Source: Candidatus Caccalectryoclostridium excrementigallinarum
Lineage (GTDB): Bacteria; Bacillota; Clostridia; Christensenellales; UBA3700
Assembly (NCBI GenBank): GCA_018714485.1
Contig: DVNJ01000019.1
Coordinates: 1-35,813 of the forward strand
DNA: 35,813 bases
Reading direction: 5' to 3'
Shown: piece by piece, positions 16,122 to 23,816 of the stretch
How the letters are laid out: each line of letters starts with the position of its first letter
How positions within the stretch are numbered: the stretch's first letter is position 1
Program-made: the position numbers and the translations under genes
Notes under the pieces: model-generated
Seen by the model: the letters and a program-made list of their open reading frames with translations, nothing else
Database searches by the model: none
Told to the model about the DNA's origin: nothing

Positions 16122-17087
16122 TTACTGACCCAAGATGGCGGCGCAGTCGTAAAGATCCTTGTCGAACACGCGCTCCATGGCGAGGGCTTCGGATATGTCC
16201 TGATCGATTATCTTGTTATCCTTTATGCCGACCACGCGCGAGCCTTTCCCTTCGAGCAGCACGTCCACCGCTCTCACGCCGAACTGCGCGGCAAGCATCC
16301 TGTCCTGCATGGTGGGCGCGCCGCCGCGCTGGATATAGCCCAGCTCGGTCGTCTTGATCGACGAGGTGATCCCCTGATCTTTGAGCTGCTGTTTGAGCTC
16401 GACCGCCCTGCAAACGCCCTCGGCGAGCACGATTATGTCCGACGTCTTGCCCTTGCGCTTGTTGACGGCGATGGACTTGGCTATCTGCGCGATGTCGTTA
16501 TGCACTTCGGGCACGATTATCACTTCCGCGCCGCCGCCCAAACCGGCATAAAGGGCGATGTCGCCGCACTTTCTGCCCATGACTTCGACGATACACACGC
16601 GCTCATGCGAGGTCATGGTGTCGCGCAGATTGTTGATCGCGGAAAGCGCCGTGTTGACCGCGGTGTCGAAACCGAGCGTATAATCCGTGTAAGCAAGGTC
16701 GTTGTCGATGGTCCCGGGAATGCCCACCGTCCTGATCCCGCAGTTGTCCGTGAGATCTTTCGCGCCGCGGAAAGAGCCGTCGCCGCCGATGACGACGAGA
16801 CCTTCAATGTCGTATGCTTCCAAATTTTCGGCGGCTATCTTCTGATATTCCACCTCGTTGAACTCGGGCGAGCGCGAAGTTTTCAAGATGGTCCCGCCCC
16901 TTTGTATGATGTCGGAAACGGCGCGCCTGTCCATCTGCTTTATCTCACTGTTGATAAGACCGGTGTAACCTCTTTCGACTCCGTAAACTTCCAACCCCTT
17001 ATATATAGCGTAACGGGTGACGGCCCTTATCGCCGCATTCATACCCGGGGCGTCGCCGCCGCTTGTCAAAACCGCAATCTTACGCAT
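16122..17087 (-). CDS. pfkA: ATP-dependent 6-phosphofructokinase
   Basis: 321 residues, the canonical prokaryotic PfkA length. LTSGGDAPGMNAAIR (7-21), GGDGS (101-105) and PGTIDND (124-130) carry the Gly residues that specify ATP. VVEVMGR-type EVMGRKCGDIAL and the GYIQRGG effector block are present, so allosteric control is likely. It catalyses the committed step of glycolysis. AAGGAG precedes the ATG. It follows dnaE by 81 bases; a possible own promoter is seen (TATAAT near 17120-17130 on the minus strand, weak -35 TAGCCA). whiA-dnaE-pfkA order is common in Clostridia. Confidence 0.97.
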   Translation of the reverse strand: MRKIAVLTSGGDAPGMNAAIRAVTRYAIYKGLEVYGVERGYTGLINSEIKQMDRRAVSDIIQRGGTILKTSRSPEFNEVEYQKIAAENLEAYDIEGLVVIGGDGSFRGAKDLTDNCGIRTVGIPGTIDNDLAYTDYTLGFDTAVNTALSAINNLRDTMTSHERVCIVEVMGRKCGDIALYAGLGGGAEVIIVPEVHNDIAQIAKSIAVNKRKGKTSDIIVLAEGVCRAVELKQQLKDQGITSSIKTTELGYIQRGGAPTMQDRMLAAQFGVRAVDVLLEGKGSRVVGIKDNKIIDQDISEALAMERVFDKDLYDCAAILGQ

Positions 17088-17168
17088 ATATTTCTCCTTC
17101 GAGCCAAAGCTCTTAGTGATTATATCAAATTCCCCGCCTCTTGGCTATCTTTTTATATATATTTTGCG

Positions 17169-20100
17169 TTATTTTTTGCGCGGACGCTGTTTTGTGCACC
17201 CTTCGCCGAAGATATATTCCAGCTCGTAGATAAGTCCGGGCTTGATCGTGACGCTGTAAGGAGAGCGGAAAAGTTTGCCGTTTATCTGCATAAAGACATG
17301 GCTGCCGCCCGGGCGCTCCATGAGCGCGCGGTTGACCTCGGGAAGCCTGCTTTCGTCGCGCACGTTGATATAAAGGTCGTCCTCTTCCCTCTCTTCCTCC
17401 TCCTGCGCGCCCTCGTTGTCCCAAAGGGTGAGCTTGCGCACGTTGACGGAAGCTCCGCCCACGCCCGCGTTCAAAACGCCCTCGACCAAGACTATCTTGT
17501 CGTTCTGGAAAAGATCGCGGCAGGCTGCATACGTCTTGGGGAACGCCACGACCTCTATCGTGCCGTACAAGTCTTCAAGCCTGCCGATCGCCATCAGCTC
17601 ATTGGACTTGGTGACCTTTGTGCCCACGCCCTGCAAGATCCCGCCGAGCACGACCCTTTGCTTGTCGAAAGTCCTGATCAGCTCGTGGATATCGTCGTCG
17701 AGCTCTTCGCCGCCCTCTTCCTCCTCGTCGCTCTCTTCCGAGCGCAAAAGGGGTTGGATCATGCTCAGATTGAAATCAAGCTGCTTATATTTTTCCGCGT
17801 AATCTTCCAAGGGGTGCCCCGACATATAAATGCCCAGCACCTCTTTTTCATACATGAGCTTTTGCATGCGTCCGTATTCCTTGGTGCGCGGCATGACGTC
17901 GACCACGTCCGTCCCGTCGTCATACATGTCAAAGAGCGACATTTGGTTGGAGCCTTCGTTCTTCTTGATCTGCTGCCACTTGCTCATCACCGTCTCGTAG
18001 ACCGCCCAAAGCGCGGAGCGGTTATATCCGAAGCAGTCGAACGCGCCCGCCTTTATCAGACTTTCCACGAGTTTTTTATTGAGTGTGCCCGCGGGCAGGC
18101 GCTTGAAGATCTCGTTGAACGACTTGAACTTGCCGTTCTTCTCCCTCTCTTCCGTCAAAGTCTGCATCGCCGCCTGTCCCACGCCCTTTATGCCGCAAAG
18201 CCCGAAGCGCAGTCCGCCGTTTTCCACCTTGAACTCGGGATAGCTCGCGTTGATGTCGGGCGGAAGGATCTCATATTCGTACTTGCGCAGATAAGTGAGA
18301 TATTTTTCCACTTCGTCCGCGCTGGTGATGCGGTTGTTGATGACAGCGGCGATAAATTCGATGTTGTAATAACATTTATAGTATGCCGTTTCGTACGCAA
18401 GCACGGCGTATGCCGCCGCGTGCGACTTGTTGAACGCATAGCTCGCGAACTTCTGCATATCGGCAAAAATGCTCTCCGCCACGGGAACGGGAACTCCTCT
18501 TTTCTCGCAACCGTCCACGGCGGGCTGTCCCTTGTTGGCTATACTGCCGTCTTTGTTATAAGTGGGCGGAACAGCCTCGCAGCCATACAAAAAGACCTTT
18601 TTTTCCGCGATCATTATCTCCAGTTTCTTCTTGCCCATGGCGCGGCGCAGCAAGTCCGCTCTGCCCAGCGAAAAGCCCGCCAGCGACTGCACTATCTGCA
18701 TGACCTGCTCTTGATAGACCATTATGCCGTAACTGTTGCTGAGAATGGGCTTGAGCAGCGGGTGGGCGTATTTTATCCTCGAAGGGTCATGCTTGTTGGC
18801 GACGTATTCGGGGATCTTGTCCATGGGACCGGGACGGTAGAGCGAAATGCCCGCGATGATGTCTTCCATGTTCTCGGGGCGCAGCTGACGCATGAACTTT
18901 TTCATGCCCGCGCCTTCGAGCTGGAAGACCGCGTCCGTCTCGCCCGTGGAGATGAGTTCGTAGACCTTGGGATCTTCATAGCCGAGCTTGGAAAAATCCA
19001 CGTCCACGCCGTGATCTTCGAGCACATACTGATGCGCTTTTCTGATGTCCGTGAGCGTCTTCAAGCCCAAAAAGTCCATTTTGAGCATGCCCAGCTCTTC
19101 CACTTCGTCTTTTTGATACTGCGTGGTGATGTCCTCGCCGTTCTTTTGCAGCGGAACATAATCCGAGATGACTTCCTTACAGATAACGACGCCCGCCGCG
19201 TGCTTCGAGCACTGCCTGGGCATGCCCTCTATTTTGAGCGCCATGTCGATGACGCGGTGCATCTCGTCCGAAGTGTTGTATATCTCCACGACTTCGGGCG
19301 AATAATGGCTCTTGACCTCTTCGCCGTCCTTGCCCACGTTCAATTCCGCATGCAGAACTTTTCCGAGAGTGACGTCGGGAGCGTTGTCGATCGCCTTGGT
19401 GGTGCGGTTGACCAGAGCCAGCGGCACGCCGTAAACGCGCGCCACGTCCTTGATCGCGCCCTTTGCCTTCATCGTTCCGAGGGCGAGTATCTGGCATACC
19501 TTTTCGCTGCCGTATTTGCGAATGACGTAATCTATGACCTCGCCGCGGCGCTCATAGCAGAAGTCCACGTCGAAGTCGGGCGCGGACACGCGCTCGGGGT
19601 TGAGGAAACGCTCGAACAGCAGCTGATATTTGAGCGGGTCGACATTGGTGATACCGATGGCGTAAGCGATGATGCTGCTCACGCCGCTGCCGCGCCCCGC
19701 GCCCACGGGTATGCCTTGGCTTTTGGCGTAACGGATAAAGTCCCAAACGATGAGATAATATTCCGCAAAGCCCGTCTTGATGATTATCCCCAGCTCGTAT
19801 TCCGCCCTTTCGCGTATTTCGTCCGTGATCTTGCCGTAACGCTTTTCCAGCCCTTCATAGGCGAGCTTTCGCAAATAGTCCGGCGGCGAGGAGCCGTCGT
19901 CCGGCTTGAAGGGCGGCATGAGATCCTGGCGCGTTATGTTGACGTTGCACTTGTTGGCTATCTCCGTAGTCGTGGCGATAGCCTCGGGGACCCAGGCAAA
20001 GAGCTTTTCCATCTCCTCGGGCGAGCGCAGATAAACCTGATCGGAAGAAAAGCGCATGCGCGTGGGGTCGTCGAGAGTCTTTCCCGTCTGAATGCATAAG

Positions 20101-20906
20101 AGCACGTCGTGCATCTCCGCGTCGCTGCGTTCGATATAGTGCGCGTCGTTGGTGGCGACGACTTTCACCCCTATCTCGGCGGCGAGGCGCACGAGGTCGG
20201 GATTGATACGCTTTTGCTCTTCCATGCCGTGATCTTGAAGTTCGATATAAAAATCGCCTTCGTCGAACATGCTTTTGAGTTCGAGCGCGTATTTTTTCGC
20301 CCCTTCGTAATCACCCGCGAGCAGCAGCTGCGGGATCTTTCCCGCCAGGCAGGCGGAAAGGCAGATAAGCCCCTTCGAATGCTCTTTGAGCAGTTTGAGA
20401 TCTATCCTCGGCTTATAGTGGAATCCCTGCGTATAGGCGAGCGAATTCAACTTGACGAGGTTATAATATCCTTCGTTGTTTTTGGCGAGCAAAATGAGAT
20501 GGTTGCGCTGCTTGTCATGCACATTCATGTCTTCGCAAGTGTAAAACTCGCAGCCGATGATGGGCTTTATGCCGTGCTTTACCGCCATCTTCTGGAAAGT
20601 ATAGGCGGCGAACATATTGCCGTGGTCGGTGACCGCCATGGCACGCATGCCCATGTTCCAGACCGCGTCGAGGAGCGGGCTTTTCTTTCCCGCCACGAGG
20701 CGCGCCGCGCCGTCGAGAAGGGAATATTCCGTGTGGACATGCAAATGCACGAAGCCTTCGATGACGTCGGGAACGGGAGGATATTTCGGCTCTTTCTTCT
20801 CTTTTTTCGCTCCCTGCTCCGCGTTTTCTTCGCCTTCCTGCTTTTCTTCGCGTTCTTCTTCCTGCGGTTTTTCCCGCGTTTTTTCCTCTTGCGTCTTCTC
20901 CGCCAT
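17169..20906 (-). CDS. dnaE: DNA polymerase III alpha subunit DnaE
   Basis: 1245 residues. After a highly charged Lys/Glu-rich leader of about 45 residues comes the PHP domain (FVHLHVHTEYSLLDGA). The polymerase core has GAGRGSGVSSIIAY and the catalytic PDFDVDF aspartates. A helix-hairpin-helix region (LCGIKGVGQAAMQTL) and a C-terminal OB fold (VVLGGILQGVGTKV) follow. It synthesises DNA at the replication fork; in Firmicutes DnaE usually extends primers before PolC takes over. The start ATG lies one base past the whiA stop, with AAAGGGGA inside whiA as ribosome binding site. The acidic/basic N-terminal extension is unusual for the family, in which the PHP domain normally starts within the first residues. 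Confidence 0.97.
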   Translation of the reverse strand: MAEKTQEEKTREKPQEEEREEKQEGEENAEQGAKKEKKEPKYPPVPDVIEGFVHLHVHTEYSLLDGAARLVAGKKSPLLDAVWNMGMRAMAVTDHGNMFAAYTFQKMAVKHGIKPIIGCEFYTCEDMNVHDKQRNHLILLAKNNEGYYNLVKLNSLAYTQGFHYKPRIDLKLLKEHSKGLICLSACLAGKIPQLLLAGDYEGAKKYALELKSMFDEGDFYIELQDHGMEEQKRINPDLVRLAAEIGVKVVATNDAHYIERSDAEMHDVLLCIQTGKTLDDPTRMRFSSDQVYLRSPEEMEKLFAWVPEAIATTTEIANKCNVNITRQDLMPPFKPDDGSSPPDYLRKLAYEGLEKRYGKITDEIRERAEYELGIIIKTGFAEYYLIVWDFIRYAKSQGIPVGAGRGSGVSSIIAYAIGITNVDPLKYQLLFERFLNPERVSAPDFDVDFCYERRGEVIDYVIRKYGSEKVCQILALGTMKAKGAIKDVARVYGVPLALVNRTTKAIDNAPDVTLGKVLHAELNVGKDGEEVKSHYSPEVVEIYNTSDEMHRVIDMALKIEGMPRQCSKHAAGVVICKEVISDYVPLQKNGEDITTQYQKDEVEELGMLKMDFLGLKTLTDIRKAHQYVLEDHGVDVDFSKLGYEDPKVYELISTGETDAVFQLEGAGMKKFMRQLRPENMEDIIAGISLYRPGPMDKIPEYVANKHDPSRIKYAHPLLKPILSNSYGIMVYQEQVMQIVQSLAGFSLGRADLLRRAMGKKKLEIMIAEKKVFLYGCEAVPPTYNKDGSIANKGQPAVDGCEKRGVPVPVAESIFADMQKFASYAFNKSHAAAYAVLAYETAYYKCYYNIEFIAAVINNRITSADEVEKYLTYLRKYEYEILPPDINASYPEFKVENGGLRFGLCGIKGVGQAAMQTLTEEREKNGKFKSFNEIFKRLPAGTLNKKLVESLIKAGAFDCFGYNRSALWAVYETVMSKWQQIKKNEGSNQMSLFDMYDDGTDVVDVMPRTKEYGRMQKLMYEKEVLGIYMSGHPLEDYAEKYKQLDFNLSMIQPLLRSEESDEEEEGGEELDDDIHELIRTFDKQRVVLGGILQGVGTKVTKSNELMAIGRLEDLYGTIEVVAFPKTYAACRDLFQNDKIVLVEGVLNAGVGGASVNVRKLTLWDNEGAQEEEEREEDDLYINVRDESRLPEVNRALMERPGGSHVFMQINGKLFRSPYSVTIKPGLIYELEYIFGEGCTKQRPRKK

Positions 20907-20907
20907 T

Positions 20908-21816
20908 TCACATCCCCTTTTGCTTTGCCTTGTCGATAGCCTTTTGCAGCCTGCGCACCACCTTGCTCTTGCTCATGCCCAGAAGCGAAGCGAGAAACGC
21001 CGTTGATTCCGTCCTGTGCTCTTCCCTCGCGCTCCAGATGAGCTTGGTCTCCCCGTCTTCTTCCTCCAACTCTCCCTTCGCGCGCAAAAACTCGATCGCC
21101 TCGACCTGCTGCGCGGCTTTCGCCATGGCTTTGTCCACGTTGCTCGTCTGGTAATTCGCGCGCATGCTCGCCGTGCCCATGGCGTTCCTGCTCACCACGA
21201 GATCGTAGACCTCCACGGCGCAGCCGCCCGCGCGCATGAAGGCGAGCATGTTGCATATCTCTTCGCTCCTGCGCGTATAGAGCAGGCTGTCCGCCCTGCG
21301 TCCCGCGCTTTCCAGCAAGACGCCGCGCACCGCCAACGCCGTGCGCAGCCGCTCGGTCTCCTCAAAGTCGGGCACTCTCAGTTCCATATAATAGCCCCGC
21401 TCTCCTTCGCCGGGCAGCGTGAGCGTACCTCCGCCCGCAAACAGCCCGCGCACGAAGGACACGAGCGCGTCCTCGTCCCCCTCAAGGTCAAAGCCGCTGC
21501 CGACAGTCACCATTTGCAGCCGCGTGAACTTCAAAAGCTCCTCGGCGGCTTTCCCCTCGAGCTCGAAATAATAGCGCCTTGCCTCGCCTTCTCCCCTGCC
21601 GCCCGTTTCGAACTGAGCCTCGGGATAGATCCTGCGCACCTTGTTGATGAAGTCGAAGATCACCTGCCTGAACGCGCTGTCGGCAAAGATCCCGCCGAGC
21701 GTGCCCTTTTTCACGGGGATCTCGCCGCGCACGCGCAAAACGGCGCTCAAATACGCCGCGACGTTCGGCTCTTCGCCGCTTATTATCTCTTCGATGAGTT
21801 CTCTTGTCTTGTCCAT
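20908..21816 (-). CDS. whiA: DNA-binding protein WhiA
   Basis: 302 residues. The N-terminal part is a homing-endonuclease-like (LAGLIDADG-derived) fold with FVRGLFAGGGTLTLP in place of the catalytic motif. The C-terminal helix-turn-helix is recognisable from RNAMGTASMRANYQTSNVDKA and LLGMSKSKVVRRLQK. WhiA controls sporulation-septation genes in Streptomyces and affects cell division and chromosome segregation in Bacillus. I set the start at the ATG at 21816, one base from the stop of the PHP gene; the longer frame has no support. It is tightly coupled to PHP upstream and dnaE downstream. Confidence 0.93.
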   Translation of the reverse strand: MDKTRELIEEIISGEEPNVAAYLSAVLRVRGEIPVKKGTLGGIFADSAFRQVIFDFINKVRRIYPEAQFETGGRGEGEARRYYFELEGKAAEELLKFTRLQMVTVGSGFDLEGDEDALVSFVRGLFAGGGTLTLPGEGERGYYMELRVPDFEETERLRTALAVRGVLLESAGRRADSLLYTRRSEEICNMLAFMRAGGCAVEVYDLVVSRNAMGTASMRANYQTSNVDKAMAKAAQQVEAIEFLRAKGELEEEDGETKLIWSAREEHRTESTAFLASLLGMSKSKVVRRLQKAIDKAKQKGM

Positions 21817-21817
21817 A

Positions 21818-22615
21818 TCACTTATGCGAGCGCAGCGCGAGCGGCTTTTCGCCCGCATTGGCGATCCTCTCTTCGGGTATTCCCGCCTGCCTCGCCGCTT
21901 CGAGCGCATATTCCCATGTTCCAACCTTCTCCGGCTTATGCGCGTCGGAATTTATCACGAACATGGCGCCGCTTTTCAAATATTCCTCGATCCCGCGAAT
22001 GTCGGGGACGCGGTGCCTCGAGGAGATCTCGATATATGTGCCGTAATCCGCGCACGCCTTTCCCAGCTCGAAACAGTCGAGTTGCAGCCAAAATCCCGGG
22101 TGCGTGATCACGTCCACGGGAAAGCGCTTGATGCAGTTGATATAGGCGCGGGTGTTGCGCGCTATCTGCTCTTTGGACGATCTCCCCAGCCTTCCCGCCA
22201 GCAAATTCGCCTGAAACAAAAAGGCGTCCGACGCCCTCTGCGGACGCGCCGAAGCGTGAAATCCCGCCAAAACTATGTCGAGCTCGGAGATGTCTTTCTC
22301 GCTCAGATCTATCTCTCCGCTCATACCGAATATATTCGCCTCTATCCCCAACCTGACTTCGATGCCGAATTTTTTCTCCGCCGCCTCCGCGTCCCTGCGC
22401 ATGGCGGGGAATTTTTCCCTCCTCACCCCGACGAGCGGATGACGAATGCCGTGGTCGGTGATCGCCACTAAGGAAAGCCCGCGGAATTTCGCCGCGCGCA
22501 CGTTGTCTTCCACGCTGCCCGTGCCGTGTGAATAAGTTGTATGCGTATGCAGGTCGGCAAATATCTTATATCCGCCGCCCTTTTCGCCTTTTTCGCCGTC
22601 TAACTCTTCCGTCAT
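21818..22615 (-). CDS. PHP-domain phosphoesterase
   Basis: 265 residues. DLHTHTTYSHG supplies the first metal-binding motif of the PHP (polymerase and histidinol phosphatase) superfamily; AITDHG, the H in VDVITHPGF, EISSRH and INSDAHKP provide the remaining ligands for a trinuclear metal site. It probably hydrolyses a small phosphate ester; the substrate is unknown. The start is set at the ATG at 22615 because the in-frame GTG at 22642 lies inside the promoter spacer. No Shine-Dalgarno precedes it and the -10 box is only ten bases upstream, so the mRNA is probably nearly leaderless. First gene of the whiA-dnaE operon. Confidence 0.9.
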   Translation of the reverse strand: MTEELDGEKGEKGGGYKIFADLHTHTTYSHGTGSVEDNVRAAKFRGLSLVAITDHGIRHPLVGVRREKFPAMRRDAEAAEKKFGIEVRLGIEANIFGMSGEIDLSEKDISELDIVLAGFHASARPQRASDAFLFQANLLAGRLGRSSKEQIARNTRAYINCIKRFPVDVITHPGFWLQLDCFELGKACADYGTYIEISSRHRVPDIRGIEEYLKSGAMFVINSDAHKPEKVGTWEYALEAARQAGIPEERIANAGEKPLALRSHK

Positions 22616-22625
22616 AGCGGATATA

Positions 22626-22655
22626 ATTATAATACGCCGCACGCCTTTTTGTCAA
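22626..22655 (-). promoter_or_regulatory. promoter of the PHP-whiA-dnaE operon, leaderless type
   Basis: Minus strand: consensus TTGACA (22650-22655), 18-base spacer, TATAAT (22626-22631). The ATG begins ten bases after the -10 box, leaving a 5' leader of about three to four bases. Confidence 0.8.
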
Positions 22656-22793
22656 CACGCGCAATGCCCGCGAGCGCCGATTTTACGCAAGCCGACTTTC
22701 CCCGAAAAGCCGACAAACTAAGCGGCTCTCTCCCCGCTTTCGGCAAAAACCGCCCGACCGGCAAGCCGCAGGCGCGCATTTGACCCAACATGG

Positions 22794-22822
22794 TTGACAG
22801 ATTTTTGCGCATAGTATATAAT
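22794..22822 (+). promoter_or_regulatory. promoter of ssrA
   Basis: TTGACA (22794-22799), 17-base spacer, TATAAT (22817-22822): full consensus, as expected for a strongly expressed stable RNA. It is divergent from the PHP operon promoter. Confidence 0.9.
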
Positions 22823-22833
22823 ATGTTATCCAA

Positions 22834-23197
22834 GGGGCTGTTCCGGCATTCGACGGGGAATGGCGGGCGGCGTAAGCATACCGGAGGCTCGTCTCCGCAA
22901 ATACGGAAATTAAAATTAAACGCAAACAACAACAAAACTCAGAGCGCAAGCTCGTTAGCCTTCGCTGCTTAATTTAGCGGAGCTGTTCGACGGGGAATTC
23001 CGCGGCCCCGCTCGGGCATCAGACAGCGGAACAGGGCGACCGTAAACGCCGCGATACGGCTCGCAAGACAAGCGGCTCTCCGATAAGCAGGTCTGCCGTT
23101 CGACCGGCTTAAAGGGAATAACAACGATCGGCTAAGTATGTAGAAGTCGCCGCTTAAAGTTTTTCGGACAGGGGTTCAACTCCCCTCAGCTCCACCA
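22834..23197 (+). ncRNA. ssrA: transfer-messenger RNA (tmRNA)
   Basis: 364 bases. The 5' GGGGCTG pairs with 3' CAGCTCC to form the acceptor stem (one G-U pair), followed by A-CCA. The T arm is GGGGTTCAACTCCCC near the 3' end. The tag frame starts at the resume codon GCA (22922) and ends at TAA (22970-22972), giving the templated tag ANNNKTQSASSLAFAA, to which the charged alanine adds one residue. The tag ends in the usual protease-recognised hydrophobic/Ala motif but is longer than the common 10-residue version. tmRNA with SmpB rescues stalled ribosomes and marks incomplete proteins for ClpXP. One-piece form with encoded CCA. Confidence 0.97.
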
Positions 23198-23199
23198 CG
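23177..23199 (+). repeat. direct repeat copy 1 (ssrA 3' end, attachment-site-like)
   Basis: 23 bases covering the end of the T arm, acceptor strand and CCA of tmRNA plus two bases. They are repeated exactly at 23361-23383. The 3' end of ssrA is a classical integrase target. Confidence 0.85.
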
Positions 23200-23200
23200 A

Positions 23201-23235
23201 AAACAAGCAGAGTGTTATGCCCGGCTTGTTTTTTA
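23201..23235 (+). terminator. terminator directly after ssrA
   Basis: Stem AAACAAGC / GCTTGTTT followed by TTTATTG, starting four bases after the tmRNA CCA end. It lies inside the segment between the two att-like repeats, so it may have arrived with the inserted DNA. Confidence 0.75.
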
Positions 23236-23261
23236 TTGTTTTCGTGGCGCAGCCGTGTGCA

Positions 23262-23300
23262 GTGCAGCCCTGTGCGGACTGCGCCCGCGACAGGCTGCAC
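23262..23300. repeat. imperfect inverted repeat inside the att-bounded segment
   Basis: GTGCAGCCCTGT and ACAGGCTGCAC pair over 11 bp with one bulged base around a 16-base GC-rich loop. It could be a structured element or remnant recombination site; no gene is associated. Confidence 0.5.
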
Positions 23301-23360
23301 GCTCGCGCAGACAAAAATTTATGCAAATGTCCCTGCTTCCCGTGTGCTCTCGCTGTAAGG

Positions 23361-23383
23361 CAACTCCCCTCAGCTCCACCACG
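23361..23383 (+). repeat. direct repeat copy 2 (displaced ssrA 3' end)
   Basis: Exact copy of 23177-23199, without the preceding GGGGTT of the tmRNA T arm. A second terminator-like structure follows: CCCAG (23389-23393) pairs with CTGGG (23427-23431), then CTTTTTG. This may be the ancestral ssrA terminator. Confidence 0.85.
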
Positions 23384-23816
23384 CAAGACCCAGTCGAACT
23401 TATTTGTTTCGGACAAAGAGTTTTGGCTGGGCTTTTTGTTGCCTTATTAAAGGTTTCATCGTCCCGGTTGATCTTCCGAAATTTTGCCTTTTCGTCTTGG
23501 TCAGCGTAGCACGGCTCTCGCGGAAGTAAACGCGAAAAAATATCACAGAAAACAAGATCTTTTGAACTTGTTGTAGCTGAGAGCCATAATTTTTCCTCGT
23601 CAGATTATAATACAAGTCTGTTATAGCATAGCCGTAAGCAAATTTCAATACATTGTTAGCAAAAATAAATCTAATATTTATAATCTCAGATTTTTAATGA
23701 TATACGACAGCGGACGGCACTGCTTTGTCACTTTTTCGCGGTAGCCGTGCTCGTCCACACAGAAGATAAATGAGGATAAAACAGCTCAAATGTGGCTATT
23801 TCCGCGTATTTTTGCC
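23384..23816. other. AT-rich gene-free patch with probable regulator remnant
   Basis: About 430 bases clearly poorer in GC than the flanks, with no intact gene on either strand. On the minus strand at 23543-23587 a well-formed start (GAGGA ribosome binding site, TATAAT box further upstream) opens a 14-codon frame MALSYNKFKRSCFL then stop. The first residues resemble small XRE regulators of mobile elements (M-A-L-S-Y-N-K-L-W-K), suggesting a decayed gene. The remainder of the patch shows nothing I recognise. Confidence 0.5.

Noticed and set aside
23186..23648. Short ORFs around the ssrA 3' flank on both strands (23186-23416, 23217-23450, 23400-23648)
   Set aside because: They run through the tmRNA end, terminators and att-like repeats, with no ribosome binding site or coherent protein sequence.
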